From the NCBI RefSeq assembly GCF_009707955.1, contig NZ_WMDQ01000003.1, positions 62,001-126,000 on the forward strand: 64,000 nt of DNA, in the 5' to 3' direction. Below are positions 9,108 to 18,913 of the stretch, piece after piece. The notes beneath the pieces were generated by a model, which was not told the DNA's origin, did not search any database, and saw only the letters and a program-made list of their open reading frames with translations. Each line of letters opens with the position of its first letter. The stretch's first letter is position 1. The position numbers and the translations under genes were made by a program. Origin of the DNA: Flavobacterium sp. LC2016-13 (GTDB lineage: Bacteria > Bacteroidota > Bacteroidia > Flavobacteriales > Flavobacteriaceae).

Positions 9108-12100
9108 ATGAAATTTTCTGAAAATAAGGAACCACAAAAAACAATCCAGGATTTTCCCGTAGTTGGTATTGGCGCCTCTGCCGGGGGATTAGATGCATTT
9201 AAAAAAATTCTTAAAGCGATACCAAAAAATTCAGGAATGGCATACGTCATTGTACAGCATTTATCTCCTGATTACCCAAGTATGCTGACTGAAATTTTAT
9301 CTCAAAGCGCTGAAATTCCAGTTCATGAAATCATTAATGATATTAATCTTTCTCCCAACCATATTTATATTATTCCCGAAAATAATAATCTAATTGCTCA
9401 GGATGGTATTCTAAAATTACAGAAAAGAACACGCAATGACAGAAATGCCAGTATAGATATCTTTTTTGAATCTTTGGCACATGTTCATAAAAGTTTTGCC
9501 ATTGGTGTAATTCTTTCCGGTACCGCTTTTGATGGTACTTTTGGATTAAAAAAAATAAAAGAACTGGGCGGGGTAACTATTGCACAGGATCCCGAGACCG
9601 CTTCATTTAAAGGAATGCCGCAAAGTGCTATCGACGCTGATGTTGTCGATTATATATTGCCTCCCGAACTTATACCGGAGCAATTATTACAAATACAAAA
9701 AAGTTATACGGTTAATCACGCATACGGTGACGAAGAACATATTCCAAAAAATGAGGAAGAGACTTTACATCAAATCCTAAATCTTGTTTATTTAAGAACG
9801 GGAAATAACTTCAGTCATTATAAACAACCTACAATAAGACGACGCATCGCCAGAAGAATGGTTGTGGTTCACAAAGAAACTTTACAAGATTACTATCATT
9901 GGCTTAGAAATGATAAAACAGAACAAGATCATCTGTTTAATGATTTTCTAATTCCTGTTACTTATTTTTTCAGGGATACTTCATTTTTTGAATCATTGCC
10001 GGAACTTATTTTTCCGCAATTAATTCAAAATACAACAAATAACAATTTACGTATTTGGGTTGCAGGATGTGCAACCGGTGAAGAGGCATATTCACTAGCC
10101 ATAAGCATTCATGAATTCCTGGTTAAAAGAAACAATAAAGATATAAAGGTTCAGATTTTTGCTTCGGATATTTCAGAAAAATGCATTACTAAAGCGCGAA
10201 CCGGTATTTATTCTGAGCAGGATGTACAACATGTTTCTCCGATGAGACTTCAAAATTATTTTACAAAACGCGATGGACATTATCATATCAATAAAACGAT
10301 ACGCGATATGTGCATCTTTGCGGTACATAATTTTATCAAAGATCCTCCATTTGCCAGAATAGATTTAATATCCTGCAGAAATGTATTGATTTATCTGGAT
10401 GCCTTTTTACAAAATAAAGTTTTAGGATCATTTCATTATTCTTTGAAGGAAAAAGGAATATTATTTCTTGGAAAATCAGAAACAACAACCAATGCACAAA
10501 ACTTGTTTGAACCCATTGGAAGAAATGAAAAAATATACACACGCAAATTTACTCCTTCACGTTATGTACCCGAAGCTTTTAAACCTTCAAGTAATAGTAC
10601 ACGTGAAAAAACAGAAATAATTGTAAAGAGAAATCTGCCTGAAGTAGATTTTAGAAAAATTGCTTCTGATATTTTATTTTTAAAATATACTCCGGCAAGT
10701 GTAATTATAAATGAACATCTCGAAATTGTTCATTTTCATGGCGATACAAGTTATTTTTTATTGCCATCGCCTGGTAAACCTAATTTTAATGTTTTAAAAA
10801 TGGCTCGCGAAGGTATCAGTTTTGCACTTCGTAATGCTATTTTAAAAATAAAAAAGGATAAAAAAACAGTTATTAAAGAAAATATAATTGTTAAAGACCA
10901 GCCTTATATCGCATCATTTGAAGTACTTACTATTCCAAATGACGAAGAACATATTATGATCCTTTTTCACAAAAAACCAATTCCTGAATTGGAAAGTGAA
11001 GGCAATATAAAAAGAAAGAGTTCAGATCAGCTTCGTATTACTGAACTTGAAAATGAATTGTCCCAGTTGCGTGAAGATATTAAAAGGGTTACAGAAGAGC
11101 AACAGACTGCATTTGAAGAATTACAAACTACAAACGAAGAATTATTAAGCAGTAGTGAAGAACTACAGGCTATGAATGAGGAACTCGAAACTTCAACTGA
11201 AGAACTCCAGTCGAATAATGAAGAATTGATGTGCGTGAATGACGAATTAATGGACCGTCAGGAACAATTAATTTCGATGAGAAATTATTCTGAATCGATT
11301 TTTAAAACCATTCGTGAACCTTTACTTATCATTGACAGAGATTTTTTTGTTAAAAGTGCCAATCCTTCATTTTATAAATATTTTCAAACTACAGAAGATC
11401 AAATAGAAGGACGTTCATTTTTTGAAATTGGTGATTGTCAATGGAATATTCCGGAGTTTAAAGAGCTTATATTTAAAATACTCAGCGAAAAAACAAACAT
11501 TGAAGATTTTAAAGTCGATACCATGTGCAAAGGAATCGGCAAAAAAATAATGATGGTAAATGCCCGACGCATACTTAATGCCAAACCTTCAGGCATGATT
11601 CTCCTGGCGCTGGAAGATATTACTGAAATTGTTGCAATTAATGAACAGTTGACAATCAAAAATTCAGAATTGCAAAAATACAACGAACAGCTTGAAACAT
11701 TTAGTTCTGCTGCAAGTCATGATTTACAAGAGCCGCTTCGAAAAATTCACATGTTTTCGCAGCGTATTATTGACAATGAACAAAACTTATCAGAAGCAAG
11801 CAAACATAATCTCGAACGAATGCTGTTTGCTGCGGGTAACATGACTCGTTTAATTACCGACCTTATTGATTACTCACGAATTAACTTTGTAGAAAAGGAA
11901 TATAAAAAAACAGATTTTAATGTGCTTTTGAAGAAAACAATAGCAGATATTAAAGATACTATTTTAGAAAAAAATGCTATTATTAAAGTTGATTCATTTC
12001 CTCAGTTAAAAGTAATATCATATCAAATGCAACAGCTTTTTAGCAATTTGATATTGAATGCTATTAAATATACAAAAGATGGTGTGATTCCGGAAATTAG

Positions 12101-12392
12101 AATTGAAACCGAACAGCCTTCGGTTGATGAAATTTTTGAAATTGGAGGAAGTCAGGACATCAACTACATAAAAATTAACGTAATCGATAACGGAATAGGT
12201 TTTGACCAGAAATTTTAATCTAAAATTTTCGAGCCTTTTTATCGCTTACACGATAATAATGATAAATATCATGGTAGTGGTTTAGGCCTTACTTTAGTAC
12301 AAAAAATTGTAGAGAATCATCATGGCTTTATCACAGTAAAAAGTAAAGTAAATGAAGGAACGACATTTCATATATATTTACCAGTTTTATAA
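9108..12392 (+). pseudogene. CheB-CheR-PAS hybrid histidine kinase interrupted by an in-frame TAA
   Basis: The continuous frame encodes 1036 residues. In order: CheB methylesterase (about 15-195; Ser24 in GIGASAGG, His51 in VQHLSP, Asp142 in SGTAFDGT), CheR methyltransferase (about 215-490; SAM motif WVAGCATGEEAYS, ISCRNVLIYLD), a PAS-like segment, a Glu-rich coiled coil (about 645-730, TTNEELLSSSEELQAMNEEL), a PAS domain, a HisKA domain with His871 (AASHDLQEPLRK) and an HATPase with Asn984 in the N box and Asp1027 in the G1 box (DNGIGF). TAA at 12216-12218 then stops it. The same frame continues without a shift as SKIFEPFYRLH, GSGLGLTLVQKIVENHHG and ends IYLPVL at 12392. The stop therefore removes the G2 box, and the truncated kinase should not bind ATP normally. 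The CheB, CheR and sensor parts could still work. A real nonsense mutation, readthrough and a base-call error are all possible. Confidence 0.88.
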
Positions 12393-12510
12393 AATCATCA
12401 AGAGGTAAATTAATTCCATTTTATAAATTGATTTGCCGTGAAAAAGGCAGACTATATAAGAATTTAAGTAAATTAAAATCTCATCTTTCAAAAAGATACT
12501 GAATAAAAAA

Positions 12511-12542
12511 AACTCCAAAATCAAATGACTTTGGAGTTTTTT
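12511..12542. terminator. Bidirectional terminator
   Basis: AACTCCAAA (12511-12519) pairs with TTTGGAGTT (12530-12538), with T-runs on both strands outside the stem. It serves the kinase gene on the plus strand and the exported protein gene ending at 12565 on the minus strand. Confidence 0.8.
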
Positions 12543-12564
12543 AGTTTTGTGCTATATTATAATA

Positions 12565-13017
12565 TTACATTTCGTTCAAATCATTGAATTCGTGTAAAGA
12601 TTTTAATGTGCTTTCGTAAAATAAAATTGCAGCGATAAGATTTCCTTTATCAGAATAAGGCATCATTTTTCTCTGAAACTCTACTGTAGTATCTAAGAAT
12701 GCTGATGTACCTACTGCCTGATTGTCTAACACTTTTTTGTGCTCAGAGTCGTCCGGAATACCTAAATCTGCCATCGTTACACCTGGTTTAGTAACCAAAG
12801 CAATGTAAGGAAGAGTTTTCACTAAAACTTTAATACGTTCAATGTATAATTCCAAAAGTTCTCCTTTTTGCATACCACTTAATTCTTTTTGATCATGGTA
12901 TTTGCGGATTAGAGCTGTTGTACTGATAATACTTCTTGGAGCATTTTTTGCTTGTGCTGAAATAGCACCAGTCGTCAAGAAGAAAAGGATGCTTAGTAAA
13001 ATAATTTTGCTCTTCAT
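12565..13017 (-). CDS. Exported protein of unknown function (150 aa)
   Basis: A 150-residue protein with a clear signal peptide (MKSKIILLSILFFLTTGAISAQA, cleavage near residue 22-23). The mature part is mainly helical, mixed in charge and has no cysteine. Motifs seen are LLELYIERIKVLVKTLPYIAL and a C-terminal SLHEFNDLNEM. I do not recognise a family. It is probably periplasmic. It has its own 106-bp upstream region and ends at a shared terminator. Codon use and amino-acid pattern look native. Confidence 0.75.
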   Translation of the reverse strand: MKSKIILLSILFFLTTGAISAQAKNAPRSIISTTALIRKYHDQKELSGMQKGELLELYIERIKVLVKTLPYIALVTKPGVTMADLGIPDDSEHKKVLDNQAVGTSAFLDTTVEFQRKMMPYSDKGNLIAAILFYESTLKSLHEFNDLNEM

Positions 13018-13123
13018 ATTCTTAAAATATTGGTTGTTAATGTGACAAAAATATACAAATTAACTTAAATTGCAACTTTAATGATTTCTTTTTTTTAAAA
13101 TAATTTTAACAATTAATTATAAG

Positions 13124-13834
13124 TTACTCTATTACGTCACCATAAGTAAGAGTATCCTTAGGAATCTCTGAAATTTTATAGTTGTTTTTAATTCCTTCTT
13201 CTGAGTTAATTATTCTAAAACGTCCCGGATATTTAATCCATATACTTTTTTTGTTGCCATAATAATCCATAAATTCCTCACAAACAAAAACGGCATGCGC
13301 TGTTGACCATGCAACAACTCCACAAAATTCATTTCCGGATTGGCGTTTTAACTTTTGTACTTGTTTGCCTTTTTCGAAACCTAAATATTTATAAATTGTT
13401 GGCGTATATACTTCACCATCTTCTAAATCTTCCAGTGCTTTCTCAAAAGTAGCATCCTTGTCAATAATTTGCTTATACTTCGCCATTACTGCGTAGGCCA
13501 ATATTGCGTAATCTGTTATTTGTTCGCTTTCGCAATTGTCTTTAATAAACACAAAACCCGCAGAAAATCTGGCTTTGTCTATTTCATCACTTTTAAGATC
13601 AAATGATGCATTATTTTTCAGGGTTATTTTGTATAAACTTTCGTTTACTTTTTCAGTTACAAAAAGGTTGTCTAATCCATAAACATTTAAAGAAGCTTTG
13701 ATTAAAGCAATCGAAGAACAATTTGTACGTTCTCCTTGTTTAAAGCTTTCGAATATTTTATCTGAACTCAATTGTGAGTAAGAATTTGAATAAACAAACA
13801 TTAAAAATAAAAATATTGAAGTAACAGATTTCAT
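13124..13834 (-). CDS. Exported protein of unknown function, possibly cysteine-peptidase-like fold (236 aa)
   Basis: A signal peptide occupies about residues 1-20 (FLFLMFVYSNSYSQ). The mature protein has an early Cys39 at the start of a helix (TNCSSIALIKASLNVYG) and a late His180 at the start of a strand (WSTAHAVFVCEEFMDYYG). The order Cys-helix then His-strand is reminiscent of papain-like or C39-like folds, but I see no firm catalytic signature, so this is only a suggestion. Lysine and aspartate are frequent. It lies upstream of, and in the same direction as, the 150-residue exported protein with a 106-bp gap. The function is unknown. Confidence 0.7.
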   Translation of the reverse strand: MKSVTSIFLFLMFVYSNSYSQLSSDKIFESFKQGERTNCSSIALIKASLNVYGLDNLFVTEKVNESLYKITLKNNASFDLKSDEIDKARFSAGFVFIKDNCESEQITDYAILAYAVMAKYKQIIDKDATFEKALEDLEDGEVYTPTIYKYLGFEKGKQVQKLKRQSGNEFCGVVAWSTAHAVFVCEEFMDYYGNKKSIWIKYPGRFRIINSEEGIKNNYKISEIPKDTLTYGDVIE

Positions 13835-14094
13835 TGTCTTTAGATTTTATAATTGTTACCCAACCAATTTTTGGGATATATACATTTTACAAATCTATAA
13901 AAATCAAGTCATAGTTTTTTTTTACTTCATAACTTTTATTAAAAAAAATAAAAAGCACTATAAATTTGCCTCTTAACGAACATGTTTTTACTACATCATG
14001 ATAAATTATTTCATTGGAGTTCTTTTTACAATTCAACTAAATTTTACACCTTTAATTTTACCACTATCTGAGATTTAATTCCTAAATTGGTTAT

Positions 14095-15222
14095 ATGAAA
14101 ACAAATCCGGATGTATTGATTATTGGTGGCGGACTTGCCGGATTGGCAGCGGCTATACATCTATCCAAAAAAGATTTAAAAGTAATCCTGATTGAAAAAT
14201 CAAATTATCCACGACACAAAGTTTGTGGCGAATATATCTCTAATGAGATTCTCCCCTATCTTCAATGGCTTGGCGCAGATGTTTCAGAACTTAATCCAAC
14301 GAATATTACTAAGTTTGAATTTACTTCAAATAATGGAAAAGTAGCAAGAGCAAAACTTCCTTTAGGAGGGTTTGGCATTAGCCGATTTGTACTTGATGAT
14401 TTTTTATATCAAAAAGCATTAGCAAATAATTGTACCATTATTAAAGAAACCGTTACTGATGTTTCTTTCAACAATGACCTATTTACTGTTAGCACTTCAA
14501 ATCAGGTTTTAACGGCAAAAATAGTATTGGGTGCTTTTGGCAAACGCTCTAATGTAGATCAGGTTTTAGATCGAAATTTCATCACTAAAAAATCACCTTG
14601 GTTGGCTGTAAAAGCACATTATTCCGGTAATTTAAGTAATGATCTTGTAGCACTGCACAATTTTAAAGGTGGTTATTGTGGAGTTTCTAAAGTAGAAAAC
14701 AATAGTATAAACATTTGTTATCTGGCCGATTACGCTACTTTTAAGCAATATAAAAATATTGAAGATTACCAGAAGAATGTACTTTATAAAAACAAACATC
14801 TTAAAACTATTTTTGAAAACAGTACGCTTCTTTTTGATAAACCGCTAACTATAAGTCAAATTTCTTTTGATAAAAAACAAGCTGTCGAAAATCATATTTT
14901 AATGATTGGCGATACAGCCGGCCTTATTCACCCGCTTTGCGGCAACGGAATGGCAATGGCAATTCATAGCGCAAAAATTGCATCAGAACTTATCTTAGAT
15001 TATTATTCTGATCAGGAAATGTCTCGCGAGTTATTAGAAAAAAAATATTCCAAAGAGTGGAATAAACATTTTGGAAAGAGAATATTTATGGGCAGGATTC
15101 TGGCTCGAATTTTAACTCACAAAACCATTACAAATATGCTAGTTGCAACAGTTGCATCGTTTCCTGGATTATTGCCGGGAATAATAAAACAAACGCACGG
15201 CAAACCTATAGCAATCAATTAA
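14095..15222 (+). CDS. FAD-dependent oxidoreductase, geranylgeranyl-reductase-like, of the type III PKS cluster
   Basis: A 375-residue flavoprotein. The FAD dinucleotide motif is at residues 11-16 (IIGGGLAGLAAA), followed by YPRHKVCGEYIS near residue 45, typical of the geranylgeranyl-reductase/halogenase-like group, and by the second FAD motif LMIGDTAGLIHPLCGNGM near residue 270. It is cytosolic or membrane-associated through its C-terminal helices. Its stop codon is directly followed by the ATG of the methyltransferase. Beside a type III PKS it is the likely tailoring hydroxylase or reductase, comparable in position to SrsC of the Streptomyces griseus phenolic-lipid operon (established for that system; transfer here is inference). 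The exact reaction is unknown. It is the first gene of the cluster and has a 260-bp upstream region without a recognised promoter box. Confidence 0.88.
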   Translation: MKTNPDVLIIGGGLAGLAAAIHLSKKDLKVILIEKSNYPRHKVCGEYISNEILPYLQWLGADVSELNPTNITKFEFTSNNGKVARAKLPLGGFGISRFVLDDFLYQKALANNCTIIKETVTDVSFNNDLFTVSTSNQVLTAKIVLGAFGKRSNVDQVLDRNFITKKSPWLAVKAHYSGNLSNDLVALHNFKGGYCGVSKVENNSINICYLADYATFKQYKNIEDYQKNVLYKNKHLKTIFENSTLLFDKPLTISQISFDKKQAVENHILMIGDTAGLIHPLCGNGMAMAIHSAKIASELILDYYSDQEMSRELLEKKYSKEWNKHFGKRIFMGRILARILTHKTITNMLVATVASFPGLLPGIIKQTHGKPIAIN

Positions 15223-15936
15223 ATGGTAATAAATACTCAATATAGAACACAGGAAACTGAAATAATGGATGATTTTGCTCTTCAGGGAGAAGAATTAAGA
15301 GCAACGCTTGATGAAATTGCAGGAATTAACCAGTTACTTGGCGGAAATAAAGTTACGCTTAATGGAATCAAACGATTATTAAAAAAAACTGATATTCGAA
15401 AAACAATAACAATAGCAGATATAGGTTGTGGTAATGGCGATATGTTGCGTATGCTGGCGAAATTCGGCAAAAAAAACAATCTCAATTTTAAACTTATAGG
15501 AATAGATGCCAATGATTTTACAATAAATTATGCCAAAAAATTATCAAACGAATATCCAAATATCGAGTATATAAGTGTGGATATTTTTACTGAAAATTTT
15601 AAAGCTATAAAATACGATATTGTCTTATGCACCCTTACGCTGCACCATTTTAAGAATGAGGAAATATTAAATATAATTACTACCTTTAATAACAATGCAT
15701 ACATCGGAGTTGTTATTAATGATTTGCATCGAAGCAAACTGGCATATCGCCTTTTTGAATTGATTTGCTTTGTTTTTAATTTAAAACGAATGTCTCGTGA
15801 AGATGGACTTGTATCAATATTAAGAGGGTTTAAAAGAGATGAATTAGAGGAATTCTCTAAAAAACTAAATTTAAAAAACTATACAATAAACTGGAAATGG
15901 GCTTTTCGCTACCAGTGGATAATTGCTAAAACATGA
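15223..15936 (+). CDS. Class I SAM-dependent methyltransferase of the type III PKS cluster
   Basis: A 237-residue Rossmann-fold methyltransferase. SAM motif I is DIGCGNGD at residues 66-73; an acidic residue for the ribose follows in GIDAND; the post-motif CTLTLHHF is typical of small-molecule methyltransferases such as UbiE/UbiG relatives. It starts immediately after the stop of the flavoprotein gene and its stop overlaps the ATG of the type III PKS (ATGA), so the three genes are translationally coupled. Inference: it O- or C-methylates the polyketide product. The S. griseus counterpart SrsB is an unrelated membrane methyltransferase, so the parallel is functional only. Confidence 0.88.
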   Translation: MVINTQYRTQETEIMDDFALQGEELRATLDEIAGINQLLGGNKVTLNGIKRLLKKTDIRKTITIADIGCGNGDMLRMLAKFGKKNNLNFKLIGIDANDFTINYAKKLSNEYPNIEYISVDIFTENFKAIKYDIVLCTLTLHHFKNEEILNIITTFNNNAYIGVVINDLHRSKLAYRLFELICFVFNLKRMSREDGLVSILRGFKRDELEEFSKKLNLKNYTINWKWAFRYQWIIAKT

Positions 15937-16985
15937 GCGTAAAAATTATAACTGTTGCCAAGCAACTACCACAATACTCGCGTGAAACGGCTGATATTCT
16001 TCCTTTTTTGGATGATTGGCTGGCGGGACAGGATGAACGTTTTATACGAAAAGTAAAAAAAATATTTGAAGGCGCCGCCGTAGACAAACGCTATTCGATA
16101 ATGGATCCTGAAGAAGTTTTTACAGCAACATCATTTGAAGATAAAAACGATATTTATAGTCGGGAAGTGATTGTTCTGGGCGAGCAGGTTTTACAAAAAG
16201 CACTCGAAAAAGCCAATTGGGACCCGCAAACGCTGGATTATATTATTACGGTAAGTTGTACCGGAATTATGATTCCGTCATTAGATGCTTATCTTATTAA
16301 TAAAATGAAACTGAGACAAGATATTGTGCGTCTTCCTGTAACCGAAATGGGTTGTGCCGCTGGAATATCAGGCATTATATACGCCAAGAATTTTCTACAG
16401 GCTAATCCCGGAAAACGTGCTGCTGTAATCGCTGTAGAATCGCCAACGGCAACATTTCAGCTTGACGATTTTTCGATGCCAAATATTGTAAGTGCAGCTA
16501 TTTTTGGAGATGGAGCTGCTTGTTGTTTACTATCTTCTCACGAAGAAGATAATGGCCCTGAAATACTTAACGAAGAAATGTATCATTTTTATGAGGCTGA
16601 ACACATGATGGGGTTTAAACTTACCAATACCGGTTTGCAAATGGTTTTGGATATTGAAGTTCCGGATACGATTGCGGCTCATTTTGGAGATATAATTCAT
16701 CCATTTCTTCAAAAAAACAATTTAGAAATCAAGGATTTAGATCATATGATATTTCATCCCGGCGGAAAAAAAATTGTTACTACAGTAGAAGAACTTTTTT
16801 CAGGATTAGGAAAAAATATTGATGATACTAAAGAAGTGCTCAAACAATATGGTAATATGTCGAGCGCCACTGTATTATATGTTTTAGAAAGAATCATGGA
16901 TGGAAATCCAAAAGCGGGAGAAAAAGGATTGATGCTTAGTTTTGGTCCCGGATTTTCGGCACAACGGGTTTTGTTACAATGGTAA
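15933..16985 (+). CDS. Type III polyketide synthase (chalcone/stilbene synthase family)
   Basis: A 350-residue homodimeric type III PKS, near the usual family length. The catalytic triad is visible: Cys141 in VTEMGCAAGISG, His275 in MIFHPGGKK and Asn308 in QYGNMSSATVLYVLE. The C-terminal GFGPG-type loop appears as LSFGPGFSA. Family members extend an acyl starter with malonyl-CoA and cyclise it to resorcinols, pyrones or phloroglucinols. The starter may be supplied by the ketosynthase, dehydratase and ACP encoded just downstream, as type I FAS supplies type III PKS in the Azotobacter ars system (inference). The start overlaps the methyltransferase stop. The class is certain; the product is not known. 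Confidence 0.95.
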   Translation: MSVKIITVAKQLPQYSRETADILPFLDDWLAGQDERFIRKVKKIFEGAAVDKRYSIMDPEEVFTATSFEDKNDIYSREVIVLGEQVLQKALEKANWDPQTLDYIITVSCTGIMIPSLDAYLINKMKLRQDIVRLPVTEMGCAAGISGIIYAKNFLQANPGKRAAVIAVESPTATFQLDDFSMPNIVSAAIFGDGAACCLLSSHEEDNGPEILNEEMYHFYEAEHMMGFKLTNTGLQMVLDIEVPDTIAAHFGDIIHPFLQKNNLEIKDLDHMIFHPGGKKIVTTVEELFSGLGKNIDDTKEVLKQYGNMSSATVLYVLERIMDGNPKAGEKGLMLSFGPGFSAQRVLLQW

Positions 16986-17200
16986 AATTTAATTGTTAAT
17001 TGTAAATGGTTAATTATTAATTGGATTTAAAATCTGTTTTAGTTCAATATGTAATCCCGCACTTAAAACCGCGGGCAATGTTAAAATAAGTTTATAAAAA
17101 AAATCCGTTTGAATCAGCGCTTTCGCGATAGCGAATCCGTAAAATCAGTGTTCAATTTTACACGTTAAAATAAAAATACTCTAAGAATAAAAAAAACACA
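16986..17200 (+). repeat. Intergenic gap in the PKS cluster carrying hairpins and a short duplicated motif
   Basis: The 215-bp gap splits the cluster into two gene groups. CCCGC (17056-17060) can pair with GCGGG (17071-17075). At 17102-17148 a motif AATCCGT plus AATCAG occurs twice (17102-17117 and 17134-17148) around a small hairpin TTCGC-GATA-GCGAA (17122-17135). Its style is that of intergenic repeats scattered in flavobacterial genomes. It could mark a transcript boundary or an internal processing site; I saw no clear promoter box here. Confidence 0.55.
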
Positions 17201-17638
17201 ATGAAAATAACCGATATTTTAGCACAGTTACCGTACACTAAGCCTTTTTTATTTGTAGATGAATTGCTTCACGTTGATGAAAATAGTGTTACCGGAACTT
17301 ATACTTACAGTGAAGATCTGGATTTTTACAAAGGTCATTTTAAGGATAATCCTGTAACTCCAGGCGTAATCCTGACAGAAACCATGGCTCAGATTGGTAT
17401 GGTTTGCCTTGGTATTTATTTGCTTGGAGATACTTTTAATAAAGATACCGTAATAGCATTTGCATCATCAGATGTTCATTTTTTAAAAGCGGTTTATCCT
17501 AATGAAAAAGTAACCGTAACATCTCAAAAAACATTTTTTAGATTTGGTAAATTAAAGTGTGATGTCGTTATGACAAACGAAGCCGGACAAGAAGTCTGCA
17601 AAGGCGTTTTAGCAGGTATGATTACGAATAAATTATGA
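17201..17638 (+). CDS. FabZ-like 3-hydroxyacyl-ACP dehydratase of the PKS cluster
   Basis: A 145-residue single hotdog-fold protein. The catalytic pair expected for FabZ is present: His46 in YKGHFKDNPVTPG and Glu60 in ILTETMAQIG. FabZ enzymes dehydrate 3-hydroxyacyl-ACP to the trans-2-enoyl-ACP. The stop codon overlaps the start of the ketosynthase gene (ATGA), so it is coupled to it. A second, dedicated dehydratase beside a ketosynthase and ACP points to a specialised acyl chain. No ketoreductase or enoyl reductase is encoded in the cluster, so those steps would have to come from primary metabolism or be absent (inference). Confidence 0.88.
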   Translation: MKITDILAQLPYTKPFLFVDELLHVDENSVTGTYTYSEDLDFYKGHFKDNPVTPGVILTETMAQIGMVCLGIYLLGDTFNKDTVIAFASSDVHFLKAVYPNEKVTVTSQKTFFRFGKLKCDVVMTNEAGQEVCKGVLAGMITNKL

Positions 17639-18909
17639 ATAAAAGAGTTGTAATAACAGGATTAGGTGTTGCAGCTCCAAACGGAGTTGGAATTACTGAT
17701 TTTACGCATTCCATAAAAAACGGGATATCGGGAATTCGGCATGATGCACAATTGCAGGAATTGCAGTTTTCTTGTCAGATAGCCGGTAAACCTGAAATAT
17801 CTGAAGAACTTAAATCCCAATATTTTACAGAACTTGAACTCCGTGGTTTTAACAGCACGGGTATTTTATATGGCGTTATTGCAGGTATTGAAGCCTGGAA
17901 AAATGCCGGATTACCAATAGAAATAAACGACGAACCAGATTGGAATAGCGGAACTATTTTTGGCTCCGGAACTTCTGGTATTGATAAATTTCGCGAAAGC
18001 ATTTATAAAATTGATGAATTACAAGTTCGAAGATTAGGCAGCACTGTTGTAGCACAAACCATGAACAGCGGCATTAGCGCTTATCTTGGCGGTAAATTAG
18101 GATTAGGAAATCAGGTTACGACAAACTCATCTGCCTGCGCAACAGGAACTGAAGCTATTTTAATGGCGTACGATCGTATACAATCCGGACAGGCAAAACG
18201 CATTTTGGCAGGAAGTACCGGAGATAGCGGGCCATACATTTGGGGCGGATTTGATGCACTTCGTGTTTGCAGCTCAAAATATAATGATAATCCGGAACAA
18301 GGTTCACGGCCTATGAGTACTTCGGCTGCAGGTTTTGTACCCGGAAGCGGCGCCGGAGCATTAGTCATAGAAGATTTAGGAAGTGCCTTAGAACGTGGTG
18401 CAACGATTTATGCAGAAATATTAGGCGGAAATGTAAACTCCGGCGGGCAACGAGGTAATGGAAGCATGACCGCTCCTAACAGTACTGCTGTACAACGCTG
18501 TATTAGTGATACAATTCGTAATTCGAATATTTCAGCTTCTGATATAGATGCTATAAATGGACATCTTACTGCAACGACAAAAGACAGTCTTGAAATTGAA
18601 AACTGGACAAAAGCATTAAATAGAAAAGGAAATGATTTTCCATACATCAATTCCTTAAAAAGTATGACCGGACATTGTTTAAGTGCCGCCGGAAGTATTG
18701 AAAGCATTGCAGCGATACTACAGCTACACGAAGGTTTTGTTTTTGGAAATATTAATTGTGAAGATCTTCATCCTGAAATTACTGCACTTATTGATCCTTC
18801 AAAAATACCTTTAAAAACAATAACTATTAATCCAACCATAATTGCCAAAGCAAGTTTCGGTTTTGGTGATGTGAATGCCTGTATAATCTTTAAAAAATTT
18901 CAAAAATAA
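17635..18909 (+). CDS. FabF-like beta-ketoacyl-ACP synthase of the PKS cluster
   Basis: A 424-residue thiolase-fold condensing enzyme of the FabF/KAS II type. The active-site residues are Cys168 (NSSACATGTEA), His310 (INGHLTATTKD) and His347 (SLKSMTGHCLSAAGS). Two motifs deviate from housekeeping FabF: the first His loop reads NGHLTAT in place of the usual AHGTSTP type, and the C-terminal loop reads FGFGDVNA in place of FGFGGTNA. This suggests a specialised ketosynthase. It overlaps the dehydratase by 4 bp and lies 4 bp before the ACP. Role (inference): chain elongation on the cluster's own ACP, giving a starter for the type III PKS. Confidence 0.9.
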   Translation: MNKRVVITGLGVAAPNGVGITDFTHSIKNGISGIRHDAQLQELQFSCQIAGKPEISEELKSQYFTELELRGFNSTGILYGVIAGIEAWKNAGLPIEINDEPDWNSGTIFGSGTSGIDKFRESIYKIDELQVRRLGSTVVAQTMNSGISAYLGGKLGLGNQVTTNSSACATGTEAILMAYDRIQSGQAKRILAGSTGDSGPYIWGGFDALRVCSSKYNDNPEQGSRPMSTSAAGFVPGSGAGALVIEDLGSALERGATIYAEILGGNVNSGGQRGNGSMTAPNSTAVQRCISDTIRNSNISASDIDAINGHLTATTKDSLEIENWTKALNRKGNDFPYINSLKSMTGHCLSAAGSIESIAAILQLHEGFVFGNINCEDLHPEITALIDPSKIPLKTITINPTIIAKASFGFGDVNACIIFKKFQK

Positions 18910-18913
18910 TAAT

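Noticed and set aside
13124..13834. Calling the exported 236-residue protein a cysteine protease
   Set aside because: The Cys39/His180 order fits, but the surrounding motifs do not match a specific peptidase family.
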